DNA from: Comamonas sp. BIGb0124 | GTDB taxonomy: Bacteria > Pseudomonadota > Gammaproteobacteria > Burkholderiales > Burkholderiaceae_C | Reading direction: 5' to 3' | Length of the DNA: 64,000 nt | NCBI RefSeq assembly: GCF_003752175.1 | Contig: NZ_RJVF01000016.1 | Location: forward strand, 1-64,000 | In this document: positions 39,153-49,035 of the stretch, in pieces | How the letters are laid out: the number at the start of each line of letters is the position of its first letter | Numbering within the stretch: the first letter of the stretch is position 1 | The notes under the pieces: generated by a model | Told to the model about the DNA's origin: nothing | The model's database searches: none | What the model saw: only the letters and a program-made list of their open reading frames with translations | Translations under genes and position numbers: made by a program

Positions 39153-40363
39153 AGCGTGTCGTCATCACCGGCGCGGGCATCGTCTCGTGCATCGGCAATG
39201 ACCAGGCCGCCGTGGTGACTTCGCTGCGCGAAGGCAAGTCCGGCATCCGGGCCATGCCCGAGTTCGCCGAGCTCGGCCTGCGCAGCCAGGTCGCGGGCGC
39301 CCCGCAGATCGACCTCGACGCCCTGATCGACCGCAAGCAGCGCCGTTTCATGGGCGATGCCGCCGCGTACGCTTACGTGTCGCTCAAGGACGCCATCGCC
39401 CAGTCGGGCCTGGCGCCCGAGCAGGTCTCCAACCCCCGCACCGGCCTGATCATGGGTTCGGGCGGCGGTTCGCCGGCCAACCAGATCGAGGCAGCCGACG
39501 TCCTGCGCAGCAAGGGCATCCGCCGCGTCGGTCCCTACCAGGTCACCCGCTGCATGGGCTCGACGGTGTCGGCGAATCTGTCGACGGCCTTTGCCATCAA
39601 GGGCATCAACTTCTCGATCACCTCGGCCTGCAGCACATCCGCGCATTGCGTCGGCATCGCCGCGCAGCAGATCGCCTTCGGCCTGCAGGACGTCATGTTC
39701 GCGGGCGGTGGCGAAGAACTGAGCTGGGGCATGGCCACGCTGTTCGACGCCATGGGCGCCATGTCCAGCGCCTACAACGACACGCCCGACAAGGCATCGC
39801 GTCCCTATGACGCGGGCCGCGACGGTTTTGTCATTGCCGGCGGCGGCGGTGCCGTGGTGCTCGAGAGCCTGGAGCACGCGCAGGCGCGCGGTGCCAACAT
39901 CCTGGGCGAGATCGTGGGCTTCGGCCTCTCGTCAGACGGTGTCGACATGGTGGCCCCGTCCGGCGACGGTGCCGTGGCCTGCATGCGCCAGGCCATTGCC
40001 GGCGTCGAAGGTCCGATCGACTACATCAACATGCACGGCACGTCCACGCCCGTGGGCGATCTGCCCGAACTGCGCGCACTGCGCGAGGTCTTCGGCAACG
40101 CCGTGCCGCCGTTCTCGTCGACCAAGTCGCTCACCGGCCACTCGCAGGGTGCGACGGGTGTGCAGGAAGCCATCTACTGCCTCTACATGCTGCAGGAAGG
40201 TTTCATTGCCGGTTCGGCCAACATCGAGAACCTCGATCCCGCAGCCGAAGGCATGCCCGTGGTGCAGGTGTCGCGCGACGCACCGCTGCGCACCGTACTG
40301 TCCAACAGCTTCGGCTTTGGCGGCACCAATGCCAGCCTGGTGCTGCGCCGCTGGGAGAACTGA
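39149..40363 (+). CDS. fabB: beta-ketoacyl-ACP synthase I
   Basis: Condensing enzyme that elongates the unsaturated acyl-ACP made by FabA. The 404-residue thiolase-fold protein has the nucleophile in [15 protein letters not shown], and the two active His in [11 protein letters not shown] and [13 protein letters not shown], with C-terminal [14 protein letters not shown]. The start overlaps fabA; a terminator follows 57 nt later. Confidence 0.96.
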   Translation: MKRVVITGAGIVSCIGNDQAAVVTSLREGKSGIRAMPEFAELGLRSQVAGAPQIDLDALIDRKQRRFMGDAAAYAYVSLKDAIAQSGLAPEQVSNPRTGLIMGSGGGSPANQIEAADVLRSKGIRRVGPYQVTRCMGSTVSANLSTAFAIKGINFSITSACSTSAHCVGIAAQQIAFGLQDVMFAGGGEELSWGMATLFDAMGAMSSAYNDTPDKASRPYDAGRDGFVIAGGGGAVVLESLEHAQARGANILGEIVGFGLSSDGVDMVAPSGDGAVACMRQAIAGVEGPIDYINMHGTSTPVGDLPELRALREVFGNAVPPFSSTKSLTGHSQGATGVQEAIYCLYMLQEGFIAGSANIENLDPAAEGMPVVQVSRDAPLRTVLSNSFGFGGTNASLVLRRWEN

Positions 40364-40420
40364 CGCCGACGACCCGTCCGTGCCCGCTCAGGGGGCGGCC
40401 GGGGGGCATTCGGTTTGAAC

Positions 40421-40442
40421 AAGGGCCTTCGGGCCCTTTTTT
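40421..40442 (+). terminator. fabAB terminator
   Basis: AAGGGCC and GGCCCTT form a 7-bp stem with a TTCG tetraloop, followed by a run of T. It lies at the 3' end of the convergent FUSC gene as well. Confidence 0.92.
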
Positions 40443-42348
40443 CATGGGCGCGTGCCCGGCGGTGATGATGCCGGAGCCCCCGTGGCCGCGATCTCGTGCA
40501 GGATGCGTGCACCGTCCTGCAGCAGCAGCCGGGCTACGGACTCGTCCTGCGGCAGATCCTCGGCGAGGCCCCGGAGATGGCTTGCCGCGGCCGTCGCGGC
40601 AGCGGGTTGGCCGACCGCCGCCTGGATGCGGGCCAGTGCCGCCTGGGCTGCAGCCCGAGCCAAGGGCGACGACATGGCTTCCGATGCGGCCAGGTGCTGC
40701 AGGTCTTGCACGGCCAGCCCCAGGTTGAACCAGGCCAGCGGACCGCCTGGCGTTTGCGGGCTGGACGAGCCCCCGGCATCGACATGGGACCAGTAGGCGG
40801 CCAGCCGCAAGGTGTGGCGGGCGCCGTAGGCCGTCCAACCATCGGAGCCGGCGGGGAGGGGCCGGTGGGCCAACAGCCGCTCGATGCCGGTGTTCAGTGC
40901 CGCCATGGCCTCGCGCGCATGGCGCCTGGGGTGTTCGGGCAAGACCCAGGCCACCATCGCCGTGAGCGCGGCGGCCAGCATCAGTGCCAGGCTGCCATGG
41001 AGGATGGCCGCCGTGCCGGCCACCGGCATGCCGGCCTGGCTGGCCAGCATGAAGCACATGTTGGCGTCCAGCGCGGGCAGGGCGATGCCCGGTCGCAGGC
41101 TGGCGCGGGCCAGTCCGCCGGCGATCAGGAAGGGGACGAGGGTCAGGAGCAGCGGCAGCAGGCCGCTGTCGGCATAGGGCTGCACGAGCAGGCGGTAGGC
41201 CGTCGCCAGGGCCACGCCGACGGCCACGCCGGTCAGCAGCTTGGGCGCGACCGCCCGCGGCATCGGCAGCGAACCCAGCACCATCGAGAAGATGCACACG
41301 CCCAGCGCCATGAGCTCGCCTTCGGGACCGGGCCACAGCAGGCCCAGCAGGGCGGCCACGAGCGTGGCTCCGCCCGTCAGCAGACCGGCATACCGTGCGC
41401 GGGTGCGGTCGTGGTAGGCCGCCAGGCCGGGCAGGGCGCCTTGCGCCTGCAAGTGGCCCGTGGTGGCCTCTGCGTCCGAACGGGCGGCCGCCAGAGCCCG
41501 GCTGGCCGCTGCCAGGCGCTCGAGCTCGGTGGCCAATCGTGCGCGGACCGGATCCCGGTCGGGCCGACCGGCGTCATCGGCCGAGCGACGCCCCAGCCGG
41601 CGCCATTCGGCCAGCACGGCGACACTGGCGCGCAGAAGGGCTTCGATGGCCGGGCGCGAACGGTGGGCCGACAGCGTCCCCGCCGTCATCAACGGCAGTT
41701 GACCTTCCAGCCGAACCAACTGCGCCAGTCGCTCGTTTTCCCGGACGGGGTCGTGGGGCTGGCCGGCCTGTGCCGTCACCTCGTGGGCCAGCCCAGCCCA
41801 TTGGGCCTCGTAGTCCTGGCGTGGCGCGGGCGGCGTGAAAAGGCCGGTGACCAGCGTCACCATCAAGACGCCGATCAAGGTGCAGGCCACGCGCGACAAC
41901 GCCAGCGCCGTGGCGTGTTCGGGCACGATGAGCGCAGGCAGCATGACCACCGAGGCCGTCATGCCGGCCAGCATCACGCCGTACGACAGCACCCCGCGCA
42001 CCCGGTGCATGCCCCATCCGCAGAGGCCGACCCAGAGGGCCAGCGCGAGCACCGAGGTCACCGGGTCAGGCAAAAGCCGCAGCAAGGCAAACCCGACCGC
42101 AGCCCCCAGCAAGGTGCCGGCCACGCGCCAGATGCCTCTTTCGATCAGCAGACCGCGCGAGGCCTGGGCCACCACCCACAGATCGGCATGGCGGCCCAGA
42201 ATGCGTTGGGCAGTCCCAGCGCGGTGGCCAGGGCAAACGCCAGCCAGGCGGCCAGCGCCAGGCGCAGGCCATGACGCAGGCCGGCGGGCGCCAGGCCCAG
42301 CACACGCAGCAGAAAAGGGGGAGGAGTCGGGGTCGCAGGCATATCCAT
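40442..42348 (-). pseudogene. FUSC family (AaeB-like) aromatic-acid exporter, frameshifted
   Basis: Most of the gene (42178 down to 40442) reads in one frame as a FUSC protein: WVVAQASRGLLIERGIWRVAGTL, MTASVVMLPALIV, and a second half LLTGGATLVAALLGLLWPGPE and PMPRAVAPKLLTG. The first 55 residues lie in another frame, from the ATG at 42348: RHGLRLALAAWLAFALATALGLPNAFWAAMPI, a typical FUSC start. The two join if a duplicated TG (42179-42180) is removed, giving ATC-TGG-GTG-GTG. So the gene carries a +2 shift near 42180 and would be 634 residues when intact. It is either a recent pseudogene or a sequence error. The upstream part of the main frame (to 42376) is not FUSC-like. Confidence 0.83.
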
Positions 42349-42462
42349 CAGGGAGAACGGGTCGGAACGGGGCCACCTGTCTCCTGGGGCGGCATGCTGG
42401 GGCGATGCTTCTTGGGGTGGCAGGACAAACCGGCGCAGGTTAACGCAAATGGCCAGGCCGGC

Positions 42463-42831
42463 TCATGCAGCGGTGGGTGGCGAGCGGCCGCCGGAGCCGT
42501 CATCCTCCTGCGGCGCGAAGAGCGGGGCAAGGTCGCCGGCCGTGGTCGGGCGCACCACCCGGGCGACCTCCTGGCCTTCCCGCAGCAGCACCAGGGTGGG
42601 CCAGAGCTTGACGCGAAAGCTGCGGCCGAGCCGGCGGCCGCTGCCGTCCTCGATCTTCAGGTGCGTGAGCGCCGGACGGCTCTCCAGCGCGTCCTGCAGC
42701 AAGGGCTGCACGCGTTGGCAGTGGGGGCACCAGGGGGCGCCGAACTCCACCAGCACGGCGCCTTGCCGCGCCAGGGCATCGACCTCGTCGCGCAGAGGCT
42801 CGACGGCGGCGTAGACGGGGGTCATGGGCAT
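42463..42831 (-). CDS. thioredoxin family protein
   Basis: 122 residues with a thioredoxin fold: VLVEFGAPWCPHCQRVQPLL holds the redox pair Cys35-Pro-His-Cys38, and KLWPTLVLLREGQEV has the cis-Pro. The CPHC motif is like DsbA, more oxidising than thioredoxin CGPC, but no signal peptide is present, so it is cytoplasmic. GGAGA is 7 nt before the ATG. It is 44 nt from the LysR gene in the same direction. The frame extends far upstream but only as a shadow of the LysR gene. Confidence 0.88.
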   Translation of the reverse strand: MPMTPVYAAVEPLRDEVDALARQGAVLVEFGAPWCPHCQRVQPLLQDALESRPALTHLKIEDGSGRRLGRSFRVKLWPTLVLLREGQEVARVVRPTTAGDLAPLFAPQEDDGSGGRSPPTAA

Positions 42832-42875
42832 GGGGATCTCCAGGAAGGTTGATCGGGGGGACGACGCGGGGGCCT

Positions 42876-43796
42876 TCAATCTTCGGCCACCACGGCGCGG
42901 AAGTCGTCCAGGAACTCGGCCACGGGCCGTGGCGAACGGATGTTCTGCGGCAGCAGCGCACTGAGCTCGACCGGCACTTCGGGCTGGATCACCCGCGCGC
43001 GCAGCGCCGGCGCGGTGCTGGCCCGGGCCGTGAACGAGTCGATGATGGCGGGCGCCAGGCCCTGCTCGGCCAGCAGCATGGCGATGTGGTGGGTCTGCAC
43101 GGTGATGTCGGCGCTGCGCTCGGCCAGTTTCTGCAGGCCGTGGCGCGACCACTGTTCGGCGAGCATCGCGCCCAGCGGGTCGTTTTCGTCGATGCGGATG
43201 AACGGGGCCCGCAGCACGTCTTCCAGGGCCACCGTGGCGGTGCGCGTGCTCGCCGTCGCCCGGGCCCGCCCGCGCGGCTCGGGGGCCCGCGAGACACACA
43301 CGAGGCGGCCCGTGGCGAGCTTCTCGACATGCAGCGCCGGATGGGTGATGCGGCCGTAGACGATGCCGACGTCGCCTTCCTGCAGCGCCATCGACTGCGC
43401 CACTTCGCGCGAGTGCAGGCTGCGCACCGAGATCGGCATCTCGGGATGGCGTTTGCGGAACCGCGCCAGCGCCTCGGGCAGGGCCCGCACCGCCAGCGAC
43501 GGCACGATCAGGATGCGCAGGCCCACGCCCCCCTGCCGGCCCAGGGCCAGGGACAGGCGCCGCACCGCCTCGAGCTGCGACATCAGGCGCTGGATCTCCG
43601 GGTAGAGCGTCTGGGCCTCGTGCGTCGCCACCAGCCGGTTGCGCTGGCGCGTGAACAGCGCGTAGCCCAGTTGCAGCTCGGCGTGCTGCAGCGTCTGGGT
43701 GATCGCCGGCTGGGTGACGTGCAGCAGGCGTGCCGCCGCGCTCACGCTGCCCGTCAGCATGACGGCGTTGAAGACTTCGATGTGCTTGAGCTTCAT
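42876..43796 (-). CDS. LysR family transcriptional regulator
   Basis: 306 residues with an N-terminal winged helix (MKLKHIEVFNAVMLTGSVSA, AARLLHVTQPAITQTLQHAE) and a periplasmic-binding-type effector domain (LRILIVPSLAVRALPEAL, EGDVGIVYG, IDENDPLGAMLAEQW). Its target is unknown: the thioredoxin-like gene downstream and the SrkA-like gene upstream are both on the same strand, so the usual divergent partner is missing. Confidence 0.9.
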   Translation of the reverse strand: MKLKHIEVFNAVMLTGSVSAAARLLHVTQPAITQTLQHAELQLGYALFTRQRNRLVATHEAQTLYPEIQRLMSQLEAVRRLSLALGRQGGVGLRILIVPSLAVRALPEALARFRKRHPEMPISVRSLHSREVAQSMALQEGDVGIVYGRITHPALHVEKLATGRLVCVSRAPEPRGRARATASTRTATVALEDVLRAPFIRIDENDPLGAMLAEQWSRHGLQKLAERSADITVQTHHIAMLLAEQGLAPAIIDSFTARASTAPALRARVIQPEVPVELSALLPQNIRSPRPVAEFLDDFRAVVAED

Positions 43797-43811
43797 GGCC
43801 GCAGCCCGGGA

Positions 43812-44900
43812 CTAGGCATGCAGGGGTTCCTCCTGCATGGCGGCGATCTGCTCGTGCAGCATCTGCACCTGGCCATGCCAGTAGGCGCTGGAGCCGAACC
43901 AGGGGAAATTCGCCTGGAAGGCCGGATCGTCCCAGCGCCTGGCCAGCCAGGCGCTGTAATGGATCAGGCGCAGCGTGCGCAGCGGCTCGATCAAGGCGAG
44001 CTCGCGGCGGTCGAAATCGCGCAGGGTTTCATAGCCGTCGAGCAGCGCGCTCCACTGCTGGGTGCGCTGCCGGCGGTCGCCGCTGACCAGCATCCACAGA
44101 TCCTGCACCGCGCAGCCCATGCGGGCGTCGTCCAGATCCACGAAATGAGGTCCCTGGTCGGGTGTCCACAGAATGTTGCCCGGATGGCAGTCGCCATGCA
44201 GGCGCAGGCGTCCCGTCGCCGGGGGCCGGGGGCCCAGGACCGCATGCCGTTCGATCAGGGGCAGGGCGGTCTCGAATGCCGAGCGCCAGGCATGGCTGGC
44301 ATCGGGCGGGATGATGTCGTGCTGCAGCAGCCAGTCGCGCGGCTCGCGGGCGAACTGCGCGGCGTCGAGCGCCGGGCGGTGGCGGAACGGCTGGCGGGCG
44401 CCCACGTTGTGCAGACGGGCCATCAGGCGGCCGATCCACTCCAGCACCGCCATGTCCTCGAGTTCGGGCGTGCGGCCGCCGCGGCGCGGACTGACCGAAA
44501 ACAGAAAGCCGGCATGTGCGTTCAGGGTGTCGCCGGCCAGCACCAGCGGGGCGACCATGGGCACATCGTCGGCCGCCAGTTCTGCGGCGAACCGGTGTTC
44601 CTCGAGGATCTGCTCGCGGCTCCAGCGTGCGGGACGGTAGAACTTGGCCACCACCGCGGCGCAGTGCTCGGTTCCGGTGTCGTAGGGCGACTCGAGATGG
44701 ACCTGGTAGACCCGGTTCTCGTAGGAGCTCAGCGTCAGCAGGCGGCCGTCGCCGTACAGCCCGACGCTGGCCAGCGCATCGAGCACCGTATCGGGCGTCA
44801 ATGCGCCGTAGGCATGACCTTCGGCCGGTGGCCCGGTGTCGTCGTCCGACGGGGTCGACGACGGATAGGCAGGAGAGTCGGGGTTCTGGGGCTTGGGCAT
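43812..44900 (-). CDS. srkA: stress response kinase A (RdoA/YihE family)
   Basis: Protein Ser/Thr kinase of the APH fold that protects against envelope and redox stress. About 362 residues; the first 30 are a Pro/Ser/Asp-rich tail not found in E. coli SrkA (328 aa). Family parts: LTLSSYENRVYQV (nucleotide loop), VAKFYRPARWSREQILEEH (catalytic Lys), LHGDCHPGNILW (catalytic Asp) and FVDLDDARMGCAVQDLW (metal Asp). In E. coli the gene precedes dsbA; here a thioredoxin-like CPHC protein lies two genes downstream. The ATG at 44900 is chosen over a GTG at 44921. Confidence 0.93.
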   Translation of the reverse strand: MPKPQNPDSPAYPSSTPSDDDTGPPAEGHAYGALTPDTVLDALASVGLYGDGRLLTLSSYENRVYQVHLESPYDTGTEHCAAVVAKFYRPARWSREQILEEHRFAAELAADDVPMVAPLVLAGDTLNAHAGFLFSVSPRRGGRTPELEDMAVLEWIGRLMARLHNVGARQPFRHRPALDAAQFAREPRDWLLQHDIIPPDASHAWRSAFETALPLIERHAVLGPRPPATGRLRLHGDCHPGNILWTPDQGPHFVDLDDARMGCAVQDLWMLVSGDRRQRTQQWSALLDGYETLRDFDRRELALIEPLRTLRLIHYSAWLARRWDDPAFQANFPWFGSSAYWHGQVQMLHEQIAAMQEEPLHA

Positions 44901-44968
44901 GCCTGCATTGTCGCCCGCCACGACCCCCTGCGCCGGTGGTCGGGGTCGGGCGCCGTGCGGCCGGGCCT

Positions 44969-45685
44969 TCAGCGGCGGATGGCGCGGGTCTCGGTGTCGA
45001 ATTCGACCGTGCGGGTCTGCCCGTCGCGGCCCGGGAAATCGGCGAAGACGCTGCGGATCAGATACGGCATGACCGTATTGATGGGGCCGCTGCCGCCGGC
45101 CTCGGTCTGTGCCGTGGATTCGAAGACGCGGCGCTCGCCGTCGCTGATCTCGACCTGCAGGCGCCGGGTGCGCACATCGTGCTCCACGGTGCGCGAGCCC
45201 ACCACCCGCGGTCCGAACGGATCGCTGGCCCAGTAGCCCCCGCGCCAGCCCACGTTGGGCACCCAGATCGGCGACACCCAGACCCGGCGGTCGTCGAAGA
45301 TGGGTTCCTGGACCTGGATGCGGCGCGTGGCCGTGTCGTAGTCGAAGCCGACCCAGAAACGCGGTTTCTCACCGGGACGCGCCAGCCGGATGCCCTGGAT
45401 CTGCAATTCGTCGGCGATGCGTTGCTGATAGCTCTGGTATTCCAGATCCTGGGCATAGCGCGGATCGGTCCGGAAGTCGAAGGTCGCGCCCTGGGCGTCG
45501 GCCGGCCAGCGCTGGAAGGTCGTCACGTTGCTGCGCAGGGTCGACGCGCACCCGGCCTGCAGCAGCAGCACCGCCAGCACGGCGATCAGCGTGGCCCAGC
45601 GCCAGGCGCCGGACTGCGCGCGCCGGGCCGGCGCGGACGGCATGCCCACCGCGGCGTGGGTGTCAAGGATCAGATCGGTCGACAT
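44969..45685 (-). CDS. DUF4136 domain lipoprotein
   Basis: 238 residues. A lipoprotein signal with lipobox LQAGC (Cys46) is preceded by an unusually long 28-residue polar start; the hydrophobic core is ATLIAVLAVLLLQA. The rest matches DUF4136: ATFDFRTDPRYAQDLEYQSY, RFWVGFDYDTATRRIQV and the aromatic/Gly stretch WVPNVGWRGGYW. Such lipoproteins face the periplasm; their function is unknown. It is 59 nt after proC in the same direction, so the two may be cotranscribed. Confidence 0.85.
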   Translation of the reverse strand: MSTDLILDTHAAVGMPSAPARRAQSGAWRWATLIAVLAVLLLQAGCASTLRSNVTTFQRWPADAQGATFDFRTDPRYAQDLEYQSYQQRIADELQIQGIRLARPGEKPRFWVGFDYDTATRRIQVQEPIFDDRRVWVSPIWVPNVGWRGGYWASDPFGPRVVGSRTVEHDVRTRRLQVEISDGERRVFESTAQTEAGGSGPINTVMPYLIRSVFADFPGRDGQTRTVEFDTETRAIRR

Positions 45686-45744
45686 GATGGACTCCTGTTC
45701 GGATGTTTTTCCTGGGGGCTGCGCCAGCCCCGTTGTCGTTGGAG

Positions 45745-46578
45745 TCAATCGGCGCGTCCGAATTCCTGCTCCAATTCCTGAGCCCGCAGGCGTGCCGCAT
45801 GCAGCGCCCGCACGATGCTGTCCTTGACCCGGTCGGCTTCCATGCTGGAGATGGCGGCGAACGTGGTGCCGCCCTTGGACGTCACGCGCTGCCGCAGCAC
45901 GGCCGGCGTGTCGTTCGAGGCCGCAGCCAGTGCCGAGGCGCCGGTGAACGTGCCCACCGCCAACTGGTGGGCCTGCTCTGCCGTCAGGCCCATCTCCACG
46001 CCGGCCTGTTCCAGGGCTTCGATGAAAAAGAACACGTAGGCCGGACCGGATCCGGAAACCGCCGTGACGCTGTCGATCAGGGCCTCGTCGTCCACCCACA
46101 GCAACTGGCCGGTCGAGCGCAGCGCCGATTCGGCCAGCTCGCGGTCGGCGTCGGGGGTCGCCGCAGGGGTATACAGCCCCGTCATGCCCTGGCCGACCAG
46201 GGCGGGGGTGTTGGGCATGGCGCGCACCACGCGTTCGGTGCCCAGCCAGCGGGCCAGCGTCCCGAGGCCGATGCCTGCCGCGATGCTTAGGTGCAAGGCG
46301 CCGCCGACATACGGCAGCACCGGCTGTGCCGCTTCGTGCAGCATCTGAGGTTTCACGGCCCAGACCACCAGATCGGCCTGGCGCAGGGCGTCGCCGGCCT
46401 CGGCCAGGGCCTGCACGCCCTGGGCGGCCAGCCGTTCGCGCGATTCGGCAAAGGGCTCCACCACGACGATGCGCCCGGCCGGATGGCCCTGGCTGATCAG
46501 CCCGCCGATGATGGCGCCGGCCATATTGCCGCCGCCGATGAAGGCCATGATGGGATGGGACGGGGAAGAGTGAGTCAT
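45745..46578 (-). CDS. proC: pyrroline-5-carboxylate reductase
   Basis: Last step of proline synthesis, reducing P5C with NAD(P)H. 277 residues from the ATG at 46578. The Rossmann motif is MAFIGGGNMAGAI (residues 11-23), followed by VVWAVKPQ, RAMPNTPALVGQGMTGL and the signature SVTAVSGSGPAYVFFFIEAL. ATGs at 46596 and 46548 are alternatives; no ribosome-binding site is clear. The window thus has both proline synthesis and, 25 kb away, proline breakdown (putA). Confidence 0.95.
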   Translation of the reverse strand: MTHSSPSHPIMAFIGGGNMAGAIIGGLISQGHPAGRIVVVEPFAESRERLAAQGVQALAEAGDALRQADLVVWAVKPQMLHEAAQPVLPYVGGALHLSIAAGIGLGTLARWLGTERVVRAMPNTPALVGQGMTGLYTPAATPDADRELAESALRSTGQLLWVDDEALIDSVTAVSGSGPAYVFFFIEALEQAGVEMGLTAEQAHQLAVGTFTGASALAAASNDTPAVLRQRVTSKGGTTFAAISSMEADRVKDSIVRALHAARLRAQELEQEFGRAD

Positions 46579-46776
46579 GCTGCAGGAGAAGGTCATGGAA
46601 GGGTCGGGACGCGACGGCACATTATTCCACCGCCACTGCGCCGGCCCGTGGCTGCCGACCCCTGTACCCGCACGGCTTTGGCCCGGCCACACAGGGTGTG
46701 CGCTGACTGGACCCAAACCGGCAACCGCGACATGATGGCCCGGTCAACCGCCAGACCCTGCAGGAAGTGTCAGACC

Positions 46777-48387
46777 ATGCAACGCAACGAACTCATCGCC
46801 AGGCTGGCCCGCGCCGCGAACGACGGAGAGGTCTTCGACCTCGTGGTCGCCGGCGGCGGAGCCACCGGCCTGGGCGTCGCCCTCGACGCCGCCGCGCGCG
46901 GCTTTTCCGTGCTGCTTCTCGAATCGCACGACTTCGCCAAAGGCACCTCGTCGCGCGCCACCAAGCTCGTGCATGGCGGTGTGCGTTACCTGGCCCAGGG
47001 CAACATCGGCCTGGTGCGCGAGGCCTTGCACGAACGCAGCACGCTGCTGCGCAATGCGCCGCACCTGGCCCAGCCCTTGCCCTTCGTGATGCCGGGCTAC
47101 CGGATGTGGGAAGCGCCTTTCTACGGCGCCGGACTCAAGGCCTACGATGCGCTGGCCGGCTCGGCCGGCCTGGGATCCACGCAATTGCTGGGGGCTCGCC
47201 AGACGCGGACCTTGCTGCCCAACGTGCAGCCGGCCGGGCTGTGCGGCGGCGTCAAGTACTGGGACGGCCAGTTCGACGATGCCCGCCTGGCGCTTGCCCT
47301 GGCACGGACGGCCGCCGCCCGCGGTGCGCTGGTGCTGAATTACTGTGCCGTCGAGCAACTGTGCCGCGAGGACGGCCGAGTCGCCGGCGTGGTGGCCTGC
47401 GATCGCGAGACCGGGCAGCGCTACACGGTGCGGGCGCGCTGCGTGGTCAATGCCACCGGTGTCTGGGTCGACGCCCTGCGCGGCCAGGACGGTGCAGCCG
47501 GTCAGCCGGCACCGGAGCCCCTGGTGGCGCCCAGCCAGGGCGTGCATCTGGTGGTCGACCGCAGCTTCTGGCCCGGCGGGCATGCCTTGCTGGTGCCCAA
47601 GACCCGCGATGGCCGGGTGCTGTTTGCCGTCCCGTGGCTGGGCAAGACCGTGCTCGGCACCACCGACACCCCACGCCGGGACCTGGCGCGCGAGCCGCGT
47701 CCGCTGGCGGGCGAAGTCGAGTTCATCCTCGGCGAAGCGGCCCGCTACCTGGCCCGTGCGCCCCGGTTGGCCGATGTGCGCAGCACCTGGGTCGGGCTTC
47801 GCCCTCTGGTCAAGCCGCCCTCCGGTGCGGACGGCAGCACCCGCAAGATCAGCCGCGAACACCTCGTTCTGGTCGGCCCCGGGGGCCTGGTCACCGTGAC
47901 CGGGGGCAAATGGACGACCTATCGGGCCATGGCCGAAGACGTGCTCGAGCACTGTTTCGATGCCCGCCTGCTGCCGCGCCGCGCCGGCGACGTCACCACC
48001 GGCCTGCCGCTCCAGGGCAGTCCCGGCCAGGGCGGCAGGGCCCCGGTGGCCTTGAGCGACACGCCGGGCCGGCACCTCTACGGTGCGGATGCCGCCGACG
48101 TCGAGGCGCTGCCCGGTGCCGGCCGGGAGCTGGGTTGGGGCCTGACCGAGGCCATGGTGCGGTATGCCGCCCGCCACGAATACGCGCGGACCGTGGAGGA
48201 CGTCCTGGCACGCCGTTCGCGACTGCTGTTCCTCGACGCAGGTCTGGCTGCCCAGCTTGCACCGGAGGTCGCCCGCATCCTGCACGAGGAACTGCAGCGA
48301 GAGCCTGCGCTGGCCGAATTTCAGGCACTGGCGGCTGCCTATGCCGTCACGACCCCTGAACAAACCACACCGAAAATTCCTGAATAG
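46777..48387 (+). CDS. glpD: glycerol-3-phosphate dehydrogenase (aerobic)
   Basis: FAD enzyme at the inner membrane that oxidises glycerol 3-phosphate to dihydroxyacetone phosphate and passes electrons to quinone. 536 residues: dinucleotide motif DLVVAGGGATGLGVALDAA (from residue 21), family signature GTSSRATKLVHGGVRYL, VNATGVWVDALR, and LVTVTGGKWTTYRAMAEDVL. AGGAAG precedes the ATG. It is divergent from proC. No glpK, glpF or glpR is in the window. A promoter for the ribosomal genes follows its stop. Confidence 0.95.
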   Translation: MQRNELIARLARAANDGEVFDLVVAGGGATGLGVALDAAARGFSVLLLESHDFAKGTSSRATKLVHGGVRYLAQGNIGLVREALHERSTLLRNAPHLAQPLPFVMPGYRMWEAPFYGAGLKAYDALAGSAGLGSTQLLGARQTRTLLPNVQPAGLCGGVKYWDGQFDDARLALALARTAAARGALVLNYCAVEQLCREDGRVAGVVACDRETGQRYTVRARCVVNATGVWVDALRGQDGAAGQPAPEPLVAPSQGVHLVVDRSFWPGGHALLVPKTRDGRVLFAVPWLGKTVLGTTDTPRRDLAREPRPLAGEVEFILGEAARYLARAPRLADVRSTWVGLRPLVKPPSGADGSTRKISREHLVLVGPGGLVTVTGGKWTTYRAMAEDVLEHCFDARLLPRRAGDVTTGLPLQGSPGQGGRAPVALSDTPGRHLYGADAADVEALPGAGRELGWGLTEAMVRYAARHEYARTVEDVLARRSRLLFLDAGLAAQLAPEVARILHEELQREPALAEFQALAAAYAVTTPEQTTPKIPE

Positions 48388-48470
48388 ATAGCATCCGGGG
48401 GCCATGTGCAGGTGCTTCCCGACCCTGCTGTTGCAGGAACAACAGTTGGTCACGGTCCCTGCCCAGGCTA

Positions 48471-48499
48471 TTGACGTAGAAGGGGGGGTCTGAGACAAT
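48471..48499 (+). promoter_or_regulatory. sigma-70 promoter of the spc ribosomal operon
   Basis: TTGACG (48471-48476) and GACAAT (48494-48499) are 17 nt apart, which is the ideal spacing. RNA would start near 48506, giving a leader of about 150 nt before rplN. Confidence 0.7.
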
Positions 48500-48657
48500 A
48501 GTCGGCTTCGCTCTCAAAGGCGAAATCTATCTGCCCAGCGGAAGCGTTGCAAGTGGTTTGCGGCGTGGACGACGGGCCCAAGACTGGCTGAGTGGCAGTT
48601 CGACGATTCTTCGGGATTCAAGAGCTGCCTTCTTGGTTCAAGTTGGGAACTATTGAA

Positions 48658-49026
48658 ATGATCCAGACTGAATCTCGACTCGAAGTCGCCGACAACACTG
48701 GCGCCAAGTCCGTCCTGTGCATCAAGGTGCTGGGCGGTTCCAAGCGTCGCTACGCCAGCGTCGGCGACATCATCAAAGTAAGCGTGAAAGAAGCCGCTCC
48801 CCGTGGTCGCGTCAAAAAAGGCGAGATCTACAGTGCAGTGGTGGTCCGCACGGCCAAGGGCATCCGTCGTGGCGACGGCTCCCTGGTGAAATTCGACGGC
48901 AACGCTGCGGTGTTGCTCAATAGCAAGCTCGAGCCTATCGGCACTCGCATTTTTGGACCCGTGACGCGTGAACTGCGTACCGAGAAGTTCATGAAGATCG
49001 TGTCCCTGGCTCCCGAAGTTCTCTGA
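48658..49026 (+). CDS. rplN: 50S ribosomal protein L14
   Basis: 122 residues, full family match: [39 protein letters not shown], and [16 protein letters not shown]14 contacts 16S rRNA helix 14 across the subunit interface. First gene of the spc operon here; no rpsQ lies before it. The ATG is preceded by a frame open to 48592, which is a shadow. Confidence 0.98.
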   Translation: MIQTESRLEVADNTGAKSVLCIKVLGGSKRRYASVGDIIKVSVKEAAPRGRVKKGEIYSAVVVRTAKGIRRGDGSLVKFDGNAAVLLNSKLEPIGTRIFGPVTRELRTEKFMKIVSLAPEVL

Positions 49027-49035
49027 GGACGCATC

